Numbered from the stretch's first letter, positions 34,996 to 46,698 are shown. The stretch is DNA of 64,000 nt from Roseateles koreensis (GCF_028595305.1 NZ_JAQQXS010000005.1:62001-126000), one strand, 5' to 3'. The notes: generated from the letters alone by a model not told the origin. A program made the numbers and translations.

Positions 34996-37770
34996 ATGAA
35001 AACCAATCGCCTGTGCACTGCACTGGCCCTGATCTACGCCGGCGGCCTTGGCCTGGCCGGCTTGGCGCAGGCCCAGCAACAAGAAGTCCTGGAGCGCGTC
35101 ACCGTGACCGGCTCCTCCATCAAGCGGCTTGAGTCCGAGACCGCCTTGCCGGTGACCGTGATCACCCGCGCGCAGATCGAGCAGACCGGTGCCACCAGCG
35201 TTGAAGACCTGCTGCGCCGCGTCTCAGCCAATTCGGGCGCGTTCTCCGATTCCACCCAAGGTTCCGGCTACGCTACCTCGAACGCCAACTTGCGCGGCCT
35301 GGGTGCCAACTCGACGCTGGTGTTGTTGAACGGTCGCCGCCTCGCCAACCACCCCTTCGGCTCCATCGGCGGCAATGTGTCGGTCGACCTGAACAGCATC
35401 CCGTTTGCCGCCATCGAGCGCGTCGAGGTACTGCGTGATGGCGCCTCCGCCGTTTACGGCACCGACGCTGTCGGCGGTGTGATCAACTTCATCACCCGCA
35501 AAGACTACAAGCACGGCGAACTCTCGGTGCGCTACGGCACCACGCAGCCGCGCATCGGCGGTGCTGAAGAGGGCGGCACGCTGTCCGTCGGGTTTGGTGA
35601 TTACAACGCCGACCGCTTCAATCTGCTGATGACCGCCAATCTGCAGAAAAACACTCGCTTGCGCGCCATCGACCAGCAGCTGTACAACCGCTTTGGCGAC
35701 ATTCCCGATGCTGGCGCACCGACTTCGGGCCGTGCCTTTCCGGGCCGTTTGGTGGACCTGAACATCACGCCCGGCGCGTTTTCAACGTTGAACCCTGGCG
35801 CTGATTTCTCGGCTTGCGATCCTTCGGTCACCGTGCTGCAGACGCTGAGCGGCACCACGCCCAACGGCACAAAAAAGATGCGTTGCCGTTTCATCTATCC
35901 CGCCTCGTTGGACAATCTGCCCGACCAGGAGAAGGGCGACTTCTTCGGCCGCTTCAGCTTCAAGCTTGATCAAGACAACGAGCTGTTCGCGGAAGCCTCG
36001 TACGCGCGCGCCCACGGCATTGGCCGCATTGCGCCGGTGCCTATCGACTCGCTGGCAGGTCACTTCGACCGTACAACGGGCGAGTACCCCTCGTTCCAAC
36101 TGCCCACCAGCAGCCGCTACTTCCCCAAAGACTTGCTGACCAAGCTGGGCTACACCGCAGCCGACTGGGACCCGAGCGGCACCGGCAGTGTTGAAGTGGC
36201 ACTGCGTGCCGTGCCCCTGGGCAACCGCACCAACATCAACACCAATGAGCAAGAGCGTTTGGTGCTGGGCGCGCGCGGTTTGTTCTCTGGTTGGGACTAC
36301 GACACGGGCCTGACTTACGCCAAGGCCAAGGGTTCGCTGGAGTACAAGAACTACGTCAACGAGGCCAAGTTCATCGCCGCACTCGCTACCGGCAACATCA
36401 ACCCCTTCGGTCCTAGCGCTGACATGAGCGCCTGGAATAGCGCGCGGATGGAAGGCCCGATGCGCCAGTCCAGCAGCACCACGATCGAGTTGGACGCCAA
36501 GGCCAGCCGCGAAATCTTCAAGATGGATGGTGGCATGGCTGCCGTGGCCGTGGGTGTTGACTTCCGCAATGAAAAGGCAGAAGACAACCCCGTCAACGCC
36601 GACTACGCCGCAGGCCTGCACGTGGGTGGCGAAGGCACGGTGCCCGCAACCACGGCCTCGCGCTCGATCAGCGCCGTGTTCTCGGAATTGAGCCTGCCGT
36701 TCGCCAAGGGTTGGGAGGCCACGCTGGCCGCTCGTTTCGACCACTACAGCGACTTCGGCTCGACCTTCAATCCGCGTGCCGCCCTGCGTTATCAGCCGAC
36801 CAAGGAAGTGATGTTCCGCGGTTCGTACGGTACCGGCTTCCGTGCGCCCACCCTGTGGGACGTGCACAGCCCCGCGTCGTTCACCAACAGCGCCAACCCG
36901 GCGACCGACAAGGCCTGCCCGGCCGCGATGCTGGCTGATGAAGACCCACGTTGCGTGGACAATCAGTTCAACGTGCTGAACACCGCGTCGGCCACCTTGA
37001 AGGCTGAGCGTTCCAAGCAGTACACCATCGGCATGGTGTTTGAGCCCACCAAGTCGATTTCCGCCACGCTGGACTACTGGTCGATCGAGAAAACCGACCA
37101 GATCAGCCAGGTCAGCGGCGATGCGATCTTGAGCGACAACTACCTGTTGAACCTGTACCAGTCGCGCATCCACCGCATCCAGACGGGCGCCAACGCCGGC
37201 ATCATTTCCTACATCGACACACCGATCGAAAACCTGGGTGGCATGCGCACCTCGGGTCTGGACATCGACATCCGTGGCCGCCTGAACTTCCAGGAATACG
37301 GCAACCTGAACCTGGGCATCGCCGGCACCTATGTGCGCCAGTGGGAGCGTCAGGTCGGCAAGGACACGCCGTACATCAGCTACGTCGGTTCCGCCGGTGA
37401 TGGCTCGGTGGTTCAGCCGGTGCCGCGCTGGCAGCACACGGCCACGGCCGAGTGGATCCGCGGCGTGTGGACCGTGGGCCTGGAAAACGTCTTCGTGAAG
37501 GGCTGGAACGAATCCGCGCTGCTGGTCTACAACAGCGTTGGCGGCAGTACCGACCACGATGTGAAGAACTCCAGCCGTTGGAACTTGTCCGCCAGCTACA
37601 AGGGCTTCAAGGACACGACGCTGCGTCTGGGCATGCGCAACGTGTTTGACCAAGCTGCGCCGTACACCGCAGTGCCTTCGTACGGCTCGCACGCCGCGGG
37701 CTATGCGGGCTCGTTCGTTGATGCACGTGGCCGCTTCATCTACGGCAGCATCGGTTATCAGTTCAAGTAA
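34996..37770 (+). CDS. TonB-dependent outer membrane receptor
   Basis: 924 residues with a signal peptide (cleavage near LAQAQQQ). A TonB box-like LERVTVTGSSIKR starts the mature protein. The plug domain follows (VTVITRAQIEQTGATSVEDLL, then LRGLGANSTLVLLNGRRLA and IERVEVLRDGASAVYGTDA). The long beta-barrel part ends in an aromatic-type terminus YGSIGYQFK. The family imports scarce nutrients; the ligand is not readable. No partner transporter lies beside it. Confidence 0.93.
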   Translation: MKTNRLCTALALIYAGGLGLAGLAQAQQQEVLERVTVTGSSIKRLESETALPVTVITRAQIEQTGATSVEDLLRRVSANSGAFSDSTQGSGYATSNANLRGLGANSTLVLLNGRRLANHPFGSIGGNVSVDLNSIPFAAIERVEVLRDGASAVYGTDAVGGVINFITRKDYKHGELSVRYGTTQPRIGGAEEGGTLSVGFGDYNADRFNLLMTANLQKNTRLRAIDQQLYNRFGDIPDAGAPTSGRAFPGRLVDLNITPGAFSTLNPGADFSACDPSVTVLQTLSGTTPNGTKKMRCRFIYPASLDNLPDQEKGDFFGRFSFKLDQDNELFAEASYARAHGIGRIAPVPIDSLAGHFDRTTGEYPSFQLPTSSRYFPKDLLTKLGYTAADWDPSGTGSVEVALRAVPLGNRTNINTNEQERLVLGARGLFSGWDYDTGLTYAKAKGSLEYKNYVNEAKFIAALATGNINPFGPSADMSAWNSARMEGPMRQSSSTTIELDAKASREIFKMDGGMAAVAVGVDFRNEKAEDNPVNADYAAGLHVGGEGTVPATTASRSISAVFSELSLPFAKGWEATLAARFDHYSDFGSTFNPRAALRYQPTKEVMFRGSYGTGFRAPTLWDVHSPASFTNSANPATDKACPAAMLADEDPRCVDNQFNVLNTASATLKAERSKQYTIGMVFEPTKSISATLDYWSIEKTDQISQVSGDAILSDNYLLNLYQSRIHRIQTGANAGIISYIDTPIENLGGMRTSGLDIDIRGRLNFQEYGNLNLGIAGTYVRQWERQVGKDTPYISYVGSAGDGSVVQPVPRWQHTATAEWIRGVWTVGLENVFVKGWNESALLVYNSVGGSTDHDVKNSSRWNLSASYKGFKDTTLRLGMRNVFDQAAPYTAVPSYGSHAAGYAGSFVDARGRFIYGSIGYQFK

Positions 37771-37869
37771 GAGCGCTTATCCAAACTCTCCTGGCCACGT
37801 TGCATTGACTGGCCAGTACCGCTTCGCGGAGTTTTGTCAGCCCCGCTGACTTTGCTGAGTTGAACCCAA

Positions 37870-37899
37870 GCCCTGCCGGCACATCCGGCAGGGCCTTTT
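37870..37899 (+). terminator. Intrinsic terminator after the TonB receptor gene
   Basis: A perfect 10-bp stem (GCCCTGCCGG with CCGGCAGGGC), a 5-base loop and TTTT. It lies 100 bases behind the receptor stop codon and just before the convergent glpK end. Confidence 0.85.
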
Positions 37900-37931
37900 C
37901 ATTTGTGCGGTCGATATTTGCTGGCGGCGGC

Positions 37932-39425
<1,494 letters not shown>

Positions 39426-39761
39426 GCGGCAATGTAGCGTGACCCGTAGGGCTCGGCAATTATTGAGATTGCGCGGCCTGAAGTCGCAAGCGCAGGCAGG
39501 TCTTCGTTGAGCACCGCCTTGATCTTGCAACGCAATTGCGCCATGAAGACGCCCTTCTTGTTTCGCAAGGAGGCTGGGTCGCGCTGCACACTTCGCCGCG
39601 AACTGGTCATGCGCCTTTGGCGCTTCAGGGTACGTGCTGAAATACGAAATCGCGTCACCTCAGCTTGTCGTGTTGCTTGCCGTTCGGTATCAACATGAAG
39701 CCGACTATTACTGACCGACACTGACTGGCGAATTTCAACCCCATGGCGATACGATGTGGTG
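39426..39761. other. Divergent glpK-glpD control region
   Basis: A 336-base gap without a convincing gene. It holds a perfect palindrome CGCAATTGCG (39531-39540) that could be a regulator site. An Arg-rich frame on the minus strand ends on the glpK start, but its composition is not convincing. Nothing else is clear. Confidence 0.4.
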
Positions 39762-41363
39762 ATGGATCATTTTGACGTACTGGTGGTGGGCGGCGGTATC
39801 AATGGCACAGGCGTAGCGCGTGATCTGGCTGGGCGGGGGTGGCGGGTGTTGTTGGCGGAGGCGCAAGACTTTGCTTCGCACACCTCGTCGGCATCGACCA
39901 AGCTGATTCATGGTGGGCTGCGCTACCTAGAGTATTACGAGTTCTCGCTGGTGCGCAAGGCCCTGCAGGAGCGTGAGGTGCTGCTGAAAAGCGCCCCGCA
40001 CATCATGCGGCAGTTGCGCTTTGTGATGCCGCACGACGCGGCCATGCGCCCGGCCTGGATGATTCGCATGGGCCTGTTCCTCTACGACCACCTTGCCAAG
40101 CGCGAGTGGTTACCCGGCTCCACCGGCATCAATCTGCGCCGCTCCAAATACGGCGCTGCGTTGAAGACCCGCTACCGGCGCGGCTTTGCCTATTCAGACG
40201 GCTGGGTGGACGACGCCCGGCTGGTGATCCACTGCGCTATCGACGCGCGCGAGCGTGGCGCCGAAGTGCTGAGCCGCAGCCCCGTCACCCAGGTGCAGCG
40301 CGACGCCGAGGGCTGGACGGCCCGCATCGCCACCCCGCTGGGCGAGCGTGTGGTGCGTGCGCGTGCGCTGGTCAACGCCGCCGGCCCCTGGGCCGAGCAG
40401 TTTTTGCGTCAGGTAGCCCGCCCGGCGGGGCATGAAACCCTGGCCACGCAAAGCCTGCGCCTCGTCAAGGGCAGCCACATTGTGGTGAAGCGCCGCTTTG
40501 ACCACGACCATGCCTATATTTTCCAAAACCCCGACAAGCGCATCATCTTTGCCATCCCCTACGAGCGGGACTTCACCCTCATTGGCACCACCGATGTGGA
40601 GGTGCCTGCCGCCGCCTTGAGCGGCCTCGCCAAGGTGTGCATCGGTGCCGACGAGATCGACTACCTGTGCGAGCAGGCCAGCCGTTACTTCACCCAGCCC
40701 GTGCAGCGCGAGGATGTCGTGTGGACCTATGCCGGCGTGCGGCCCTTGCTGGACGATGCCACCGGCAACGCCTCGGCCGTCACGCGCGACTATGCGCTTG
40801 AAACCCATGCCGATGGCGCGCCGCTGCTGACCGTGTGGGGCGGCAAGATCACCACCTTCCGCAAGCTGGCTGAAGATGCGGCCGACTTGGTGAGTCGCAT
40901 GTTGGGCGAGTCGCGCCCGGCCTGGACCCTCGGGGCGCATTTGCCGGGCGGCGATTTCTCGGACTGGATCGGCGCTGCGCAAGCCGGCCCGGGCATCAAC
41001 CCGCAGCGGCAGTTTGAGGCCTTGGTCGAGCGTCTGCGCCTGCAGCATGCCTACCTGCCCGCTACGCTGGCCCGGCGCCTGGCCCATGCCTACGGCGCCC
41101 GCGTCGCCAAGGTGTTGGGCGCGGCCCGCCAGCTCAGTGATCTGGGGGCCGAGGTGGCGCCCGGCTTGTTCGAGGCCGAGTTGCGTTACCTGCGTGATGA
41201 AGAATGGGCCTGCAGCGCGCACGACGTGCTGTGGCGCCGCAGCAAGCTGGGCCTGCATTGCAGCCCGGCGCAGCAGGCCGCGGTGGCCGAGTGGTTTGGG
41301 CCTTATGGCGAGGCCGGGGCGGCGGCGGGCGAGGCCAGCGGCTGCCCCTTCTCCACCACATAA
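39762..41363 (+). CDS. glpD: Aerobic glycerol-3-phosphate dehydrogenase
   Basis: 533 residues from the ATG at 39762. The FAD-binding GxGxxG site is VLVVGGGINGTGVARDLA. Other family motifs are SSASTKLIHGGLRYLEYYEF and LVNAAGPWA. It oxidises glycerol-3-phosphate to dihydroxyacetone phosphate at the inner membrane and passes electrons to quinone. Its last 61 bases overlap the 3' end of the convergent cupin gene. Confidence 0.95.
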   Translation: MDHFDVLVVGGGINGTGVARDLAGRGWRVLLAEAQDFASHTSSASTKLIHGGLRYLEYYEFSLVRKALQEREVLLKSAPHIMRQLRFVMPHDAAMRPAWMIRMGLFLYDHLAKREWLPGSTGINLRRSKYGAALKTRYRRGFAYSDGWVDDARLVIHCAIDARERGAEVLSRSPVTQVQRDAEGWTARIATPLGERVVRARALVNAAGPWAEQFLRQVARPAGHETLATQSLRLVKGSHIVVKRRFDHDHAYIFQNPDKRIIFAIPYERDFTLIGTTDVEVPAAALSGLAKVCIGADEIDYLCEQASRYFTQPVQREDVVWTYAGVRPLLDDATGNASAVTRDYALETHADGAPLLTVWGGKITTFRKLAEDAADLVSRMLGESRPAWTLGAHLPGGDFSDWIGAAQAGPGINPQRQFEALVERLRLQHAYLPATLARRLAHAYGARVAKVLGAARQLSDLGAEVAPGLFEAELRYLRDEEWACSAHDVLWRRSKLGLHCSPAQQAAVAEWFGPYGEAGAAAGEASGCPFSTT

Positions 41364-41734
41364 ACGCCCACCAGCTTGGCGGCCGCCGGGCTTTCATTGC
41401 GGGCGCTGTGCACCACCCCGGCGGGGATGACAAAGCCCTCGCCGGCCACCACCTTGCGCGGGGCTTGGCCGGCTACCAGCAAGACGGTTTCGCCCTCCAG
41501 CACATAACTGATTTCTTCACCGGGGTGGGTGTGCCAGCCCGCCACCGCGCCGGCGGGCAATTCAACCTTCATCACCACGCCCTCGCGGCCGGGCACCGAC
41601 ACATCGCCCTTGGTGACCAGGGTGCGGGTCAGCGTGGGGGCCGGGGCGGCGCTTTGCGCCGTGGCGAGGGTCGGGCTCAGCCCTGCGGCGGCGAGGCAAA
41701 GGCCCAGGGTCAGCGTTTGAAGACTTGTGTTCAT
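41303..41734 (-). CDS. Exported cupin domain protein
   Basis: 143 residues from the ATG at 41734. It has a signal peptide (cleavage near LATAQSAA). The cupin motifs are GWHTHPGEEISYVLEG (metal ligands His, His, Glu) and FVIPAGVVHSARN (His). Small periplasmic single-cupin proteins of this kind have unassigned activities. The 3' end overlaps glpD on the other strand by 61 bases, which gives the two mRNAs complementary tails. Confidence 0.82.
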   Translation of the reverse strand: MNTSLQTLTLGLCLAAAGLSPTLATAQSAAPAPTLTRTLVTKGDVSVPGREGVVMKVELPAGAVAGWHTHPGEEISYVLEGETVLLVAGQAPRKVVAGEGFVIPAGVVHSARNESPAAAKLVGVYVVEKGQPLASPAAAPASP

Positions 41735-41885
41735 GAACAGCCTTTCAGGTGGCGGTGGAGGGGCTGGCTTGATCGTAGGGCCGGCGCTGGCGCGGCCCAT
41801 CGGTGCAAATCCCGGTATGCAGGGGAGGGGTCACGGGGGGGCACGGGGTATCCACGGGTTGCGCCCGCTCTACCGCACCAGCCCG

Positions 41886-42413
41886 TCAGTCCAAAAACGG
41901 CGCCAGTTTGCTCGGGAACACCATGCTCTGGCTGGAGCGCAGCACCACGCCGTTTTTGAAGTGCACGTTGAGGCGCATGGGGTAGCCGGTTTGATCGGGC
42001 TCGATGTTCCAGTCCCACACGTCTTCGCCGCTGAGCGGGAAGAATACCCGGCTGCGCTCGGTGCCCAGGATGCGGCTGACCTGCTCGGGGCGCAGCCCCG
42101 GCACGATGCGGGCGCGCTCGGCGGGCGAGAGGCCGTCGCGCAGGCGCAGCAGCTTGTCATCTGGCCCCACGGTCACCATCCAGCAGCGCACGCCAAAGGG
42201 CTGCTGGGCGTATTCCAGCGTTTGCGCGCCCTCCGCCTCATCCCATGTGCGGGTGGGTGCGCCATGCCGGGCCAGCACCTCGGCGCGGCTGCTCAGGCCC
42301 GGTTGCAGTGCTGAAAAATCGCCCGGCAGGCCGGCGCAGCCGCTGAGGCCACCAAGCGCCAGCAGGCCGGCCAGGGTCAACGCCTGAGTCAAGTTGAGGC
42401 AGGGGCGTTTCAT
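41886..42413 (-). CDS. Hypothetical lipoprotein (SmpA/BamE-like size)
   Basis: 175 residues from the ATG at 42413. The signal peptide ends in the lipobox LSGC. The mature part has two similar halves: ALQPGLSSRAEVLARHGAPTR, and IVPGLRPEQVSRILG, which repeat the BamE-like 'pG-S-eevl-lG-P' pattern. The role could be in envelope assembly, but it is not BamE itself by length and sequence. Confidence 0.7.
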   Translation of the reverse strand: MKRPCLNLTQALTLAGLLALGGLSGCAGLPGDFSALQPGLSSRAEVLARHGAPTRTWDEAEGAQTLEYAQQPFGVRCWMVTVGPDDKLLRLRDGLSPAERARIVPGLRPEQVSRILGTERSRVFFPLSGEDVWDWNIEPDQTGYPMRLNVHFKNGVVLRSSQSMVFPSKLAPFLD

Positions 42414-42482
42414 GGGTGAGTGGGGTTTGAACATCAGAGGTCTCCAGGCGCCAAGGCAGGATGCCACGCCACGCCAAGCCCT

Positions 42483-43376
42483 TCAATCGCGCAGATAGGG
42501 CGGCAGCCGGGCGCCGCAGTGGCGGCAAAAATCGGAGTCGGGCTGGTGGCCTTCGCTCAAGCAGGCCTGGCAGCTGCGCGTGGTGATTTTGGCGGGAAAT
42601 TGAAAGCGCTGTGCGCTGAGTTCAGACGTCACGATGCCGGTGGGCACGGCCAAAATGCCCCAGCCCAGCAGCATCATCAGCGAGGCAATGGCGCGGCCCA
42701 AATCGGTCTTGGGTGTGATGTCGCCAAAGCCCACCGTGGTCAGGGTAGAAATTGCCCAATACACACTCACCGGGATGCTGGTGAAGCCGTGCGACGGCCC
42801 CTCCACCACGTACATCACCGTGCCCATGATCAGCACCACCGTGAGGACGACCGACAAAAACACCATGATCTTGCGCCCGCTGGCGCGCAGCGCGCGGCCC
42901 AGGCTGATGGTTTCCTGCATGTAGGCGTTGAGCTTCAGGATGCGGAACACCCGCAGCAGGCGCAGCGCCCGCACATCCACCAGCGCGTACAGGCTGGGCT
43001 CCAGAATCGCCAGGTAGGTGGGCAGCACGGCCAACAGGTCGACGATGCCGTAGAAGCTCAGCGCGTAGCGCAGCGGCCGCTGCACGCAGGCCAACCGCAG
43101 CACATATTCAAGCGTGAAGGCGGCGGTGAAAAAGTACTCCAGCGCCGCAAACCAGGCCCCGTAACGCTCGCGCAGGCCGGTCACGCTCTCCAGCACCACC
43201 AGGGCCACGCTGACCATCACCATCACCATCAGCGTCAAGTCAAAGCGGCGCCCGGCCCGGGTGTCGGCCTCGAAGATGACGGTGTAGACCCGCAGCCGCC
43301 AGCCGCTCAGTGGGCGGCCCAGCGAGGAGGGCGGGGTGGCTGTGGGTGGCGTCATGGATGAATCACGAGGCGGCAT
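42483..43376 (-). CDS. Voltage-gated potassium channel-like protein with C-terminal zinc ribbon
   Basis: 297 residues with six membrane segments. S4 carries regularly spaced Arg (RALRLLRVFRILKL), and the pore loop has the K+ filter TTVGFGD (around residue 217). The C terminus has two CxxC pairs (SCQACLSEG and CRHCGARL) that form a zinc-ribbon-like tail, unusual for a Kv-type channel. Its role in the cell is not known. Confidence 0.85.
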   Translation of the reverse strand: MPPRDSSMTPPTATPPSSLGRPLSGWRLRVYTVIFEADTRAGRRFDLTLMVMVMVSVALVVLESVTGLRERYGAWFAALEYFFTAAFTLEYVLRLACVQRPLRYALSFYGIVDLLAVLPTYLAILEPSLYALVDVRALRLLRVFRILKLNAYMQETISLGRALRASGRKIMVFLSVVLTVVLIMGTVMYVVEGPSHGFTSIPVSVYWAISTLTTVGFGDITPKTDLGRAIASLMMLLGWGILAVPTGIVTSELSAQRFQFPAKITTRSCQACLSEGHQPDSDFCRHCGARLPPYLRD

Positions 43377-43519
43377 GGGGCGCAGGGTAACTCAACGCAG
43401 GCCCTGTCTTGCCGTCACTTGTGGGTTCAAGACGTAATCATTCGTCGTTATTGTTGACTTGCGGACCACCCGTAACAGCCCCGACCTCGCTTGCGCTCAG
43501 AACTCGCGGAGAGGCGCGG

Positions 43520-43894
43520 TCAAGTGTCGTCATTCTTGACTTCCGGATCACTGCTTGAAAAAAGCTGGGTACCGTCGGGATTGCTAAAAGTCAGCACCAC
43601 TCCTTTGGTAACGGTGCGGTTATCGGGCATGCTTACGGCCACGCTGCCATTGCTGATGGGGGCATAGTTGTAGCTGGCAAAGTTAGTCGAGACCGGCAGT
43701 GTCTTGAAGACGGCGGCTTGCAGAAGCAACACTGAGTCGGGGTGCTGCAGGAAATTACACGCCGTCGACGTGGGCGAGACTTGCAGCGGTGATTTGACCT
43801 GCGTGTAGCTGCCATCTTCGTTCAGAATGAAATAGCTGCATTGCGCAAATCCGCCGACGGAAATTGCCTTGACGTAATACTGTTCAGATGTCAT
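43520..43894 (-). CDS. Small protein downstream of the Ser/Thr kinase
   Basis: 124 residues from the ATG at 43894, with GGAGG eight bases upstream. No signal peptide or membrane segment. It is beta-rich, with two Cys (QCSYF and ACNFL) and a Ser/Thr-rich C-terminal third ending in an acidic tail. I recognise no family. It lies 32 bases behind a Ser/Thr kinase gene, which itself follows an ECF sigma factor, so it may be a partner or substrate of the kinase. Confidence 0.65.
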   Translation of the reverse strand: MTSEQYYVKAISVGGFAQCSYFILNEDGSYTQVKSPLQVSPTSTACNFLQHPDSVLLLQAAVFKTLPVSTNFASYNYAPISNGSVAVSMPDNRTVTKGVVLTFSNPDGTQLFSSSDPEVKNDDT

Positions 43895-43926
43895 GAGGTA
43901 GTCCTCCCTGCTTGACTTGAATGATT

Positions 43927-46698
43927 TCAGGATGGGTTGCGTTGCTGCAGCCAGATGCGTTCTGATTCGACTGCGGCGTCGCGACCCAGGCAGGAATGTG
44001 CTTGAACCCAGGTCTCTGTGATCTCGAAATGAAGCCGCAAAAGTCGACGTTGTCCTTGCAGTTCGGCAATCAGCAACCTGCATTGAGCTTGCGCCAAATC
44101 TGTTTGATGCTCCGCCTGTCTCAATTCGGCTAGCGCCATGCGCGTACGAGCTTGTTCGGTGTAAAGGGAAATGTTTTCCTGGCCTTGCGCGGTAGCTTGG
44201 ACCAGTGCGCCAAGCAGTGGTTCCAGAAGTTCAAGGGCTTCGGTTCTCTTATGGAGGGCTTCTAAATGGCGACTCAACGCAAGTGTCATTCGCGCTCTCA
44301 CAGGAAGGCGCCGCGTAGCAAAGGCCGCAGTGGCGCCTTGATCTTGCTTTAGCCAAGAGGTCAGAAGCGCGCGCAGGCGGGGAATCGAGTCAACTGCAGT
44401 CGAGTTATCGGCCAATCCAAGTTCCGCTTGGGCGAGTCGATTCAATGCGACGCGGTCATTCGGTTCTTGTTCTAGCAGGCCTTGCAATAGGGCTTTCGCA
44501 CGCTGTAACTCAGAGGCAGCCAGGGGCCGCGCTTTTAGGCGAAAAAGGTTGTTACCCAAATGGATGCGCATCAGCGCTTCTTCAGAGACCCAGACCAGGT
44601 CATTCGGTGCAAGCAGTCGTGCTGAAGCCAGATATTGCAATCCAGCTTCAAATTCGCGGCGAGCCGGTGCAAACTCGCCTTGCATTTGCAACGTCCTACC
44701 GAGCCAGCTATGGCTATTCGCCAAGCCCGACAGTAAATCCAGATTGTTAGGCTTGAGCTTAAGTGCCTGCTGCTTTAGTTCCATGGATCCACGAAATCGT
44801 GCTGTTGCTCCCAGCAGTTCCCCGGTATCTAGCAACAAAGATCCCAAGCTGTTCTCCGCATAAGACAACTCAACCAGCGGATCAAACTCCCCCGGCGCTG
44901 CCGCCAGCCATTCCGCGCTGCGGCGGCGGTAGTCCTCCCAGGCGGCACGCGCCGGCCCAAACTGCCGCTTGGTGTAATAAATATGGCCCTCCCAAAATGC
45001 CGCTGTGCCTTGGGCTTTGCGCCAGTCGGTGGCGGCAACTCCAGCGGGCGGCGGGCCGGCCAGCAGGCGGCGGGCGGTTTTCAAGGGTTCAATCGCGGTG
45101 TCGAGTTCGCGTTTGGAGACGCTCACCTCGCCCAGCACCGTCAAGGCCTTGGCGCGTTGCAGGAGGCTGGTGGGGCTGGCTTGCGCGTCGGGGGACGCGC
45201 TCAGGTGGGCCAGGGCCTTGGCGCCCACGCTGTTCAGCAACTCCAGGCGGCCGATGGGGCGCAGTTTGTCGGCAAAATCACCGAGCAAGTAACCCAGCAG
45301 GTCATCGGCATCGGCGCTGCGCTGGCGGGCAACTTTTTCGGCCCGTTCAGCCCGCCAGGACTGGGCGACGCTGAGGGTGGTGAGCCCTGCCAGAGAGAGG
45401 GCTGCGGTCGTACCGGCCGCCACGCCCCAGCGGTGCCGACGCACAAACTTGAGTGTGCGGTACCAGGCGCTGTCGGGGCGGGCGCTGATGGGCTCATGGG
45501 CCAGCCAGCGGCGCAGGTCGTCAGCCAGGGCGGCGGCGTTGGTGTAGCGTTCGGCCGGCACTTTTTTGAGCGCCTTGGCGACGATGGTGTCCAAGTCGCC
45601 CCGCAATTCGCGCGCCAGTTTGGCACTGTGCGTCAGTGCCTTTGGGCCGGGTGCGGGTTTGCGGCCCTGGCTGCGCACCGCGTCGGAGAGCTTTTGGGGT
45701 TCCACCTCCACCACGGTGCGCATGCGCTCCAGCGGAGTGGTTTGGGTTTCGGTGCCTCGGGTGGTGGGGTGCAGGCCGCTGAGCAGCAGGTAGAGCAGTA
45801 CGCCCAGGGCGTACACGTCCGTGGCGGTGGTGACTTCTTCGCCTTGAACCTGCTCTGGCGCGGCAAAGCGGGGCGTGTAGGCGCGGCCGGCCTGTTGCGT
45901 CAGCTCGCTCTCGCCGGCGTGCGCGGCGGAGCCAGCCGATCCATTATCCGGGCTTTCGTCCAGTAGCTTGGCGATGCCAAAGTCCAACAGCTTCACCTCG
46001 CCTGCGGGCGTGACGAGGATGTTTGACGGCTTGACGTCGCGGTGCAGGATCAACCGGGTGTGCGCATGGGCCACGGCGGCCAGCACGTCTTGAAACAGGC
46101 GCACGCGCTGGCGGGTGTCGAGCGAGCGACTGTTGCAGTAGCGATCAATCGGCTCGCCGGCAATGTATTCCAGCACCAGATAGGGCGTGGCGGACTCGGG
46201 CAGCACCCCGGCGTCCAGCAGGCGGGCGATGTGCGGGTGGGCCAGGCGCGCCAGGATCTGCCCCTCGCGGGCGAAGCGTTGTGCCGCGCCCTGGCCCAGC
46301 AGGTGCTCTCCCAAGAATTTGATGGCAACCTGGCCCTCGAAGCGCCCGTCGGTGCGCTCGGCCAACCACACGGCGCCCATGCCGCCCTGGCCGATCTGGC
46401 GCAGCAGGGTGTAGGCGCCCACCTGCTGGCCAGCGGCGTGCAGCGGGGTGGGGGGCGTTGTGGGCGCTGTTGCCGGCGGCATGGCGGCCAGCAGGGGCGG
46501 CGCCAAATAGTTTTGGGCATGGTGGCCGGCCTGGCGGGCCAGCAATTCGGCAAGGTCGGCGGCCAGTTCGGGGTCTTGGGCCCGGATTTGCAGCAGGCGG
46601 GCGGCGCGGGCTTGCTGGGCGTTGGGCCCGGTGAGGTCCAGCAATTCGTCCAGCAGGGGGCTGAGTTGGGGCCAGCGGGCTTTGTCGATCTCGCGCAT
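43927..46698 (-). CDS. Serine/threonine protein kinase with TPR-like C-terminal domain
   Basis: 923 residues. The kinase domain (about 95-390) has the Gly loop IGQGGMGAVWLAE, VAIKFL with the ATP-binding Lys, HRDVKPSNILV and the DFGIAKLL activation start. A membrane segment follows near residue 431. The periplasmic part (460-900) is helical with TPR-like repeats. This build matches the kinases paired with the ECF sigma factor group directly upstream. Confidence 0.9.
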   Translation of the reverse strand: MREIDKARWPQLSPLLDELLDLTGPNAQQARAARLLQIRAQDPELAADLAELLARQAGHHAQNYLAPPLLAAMPPATAPTTPPTPLHAAGQQVGAYTLLRQIGQGGMGAVWLAERTDGRFEGQVAIKFLGEHLLGQGAAQRFAREGQILARLAHPHIARLLDAGVLPESATPYLVLEYIAGEPIDRYCNSRSLDTRQRVRLFQDVLAAVAHAHTRLILHRDVKPSNILVTPAGEVKLLDFGIAKLLDESPDNGSAGSAAHAGESELTQQAGRAYTPRFAAPEQVQGEEVTTATDVYALGVLLYLLLSGLHPTTRGTETQTTPLERMRTVVEVEPQKLSDAVRSQGRKPAPGPKALTHSAKLARELRGDLDTIVAKALKKVPAERYTNAAALADDLRRWLAHEPISARPDSAWYRTLKFVRRHRWGVAAGTTAALSLAGLTTLSVAQSWRAERAEKVARQRSADADDLLGYLLGDFADKLRPIGRLELLNSVGAKALAHLSASPDAQASPTSLLQRAKALTVLGEVSVSKRELDTAIEPLKTARRLLAGPPPAGVAATDWRKAQGTAAFWEGHIYYTKRQFGPARAAWEDYRRRSAEWLAAAPGEFDPLVELSYAENSLGSLLLDTGELLGATARFRGSMELKQQALKLKPNNLDLLSGLANSHSWLGRTLQMQGEFAPARREFEAGLQYLASARLLAPNDLVWVSEEALMRIHLGNNLFRLKARPLAASELQRAKALLQGLLEQEPNDRVALNRLAQAELGLADNSTAVDSIPRLRALLTSWLKQDQGATAAFATRRLPVRARMTLALSRHLEALHKRTEALELLEPLLGALVQATAQGQENISLYTEQARTRMALAELRQAEHQTDLAQAQCRLLIAELQGQRRLLRLHFEITETWVQAHSCLGRDAAVESERIWLQQRNPS

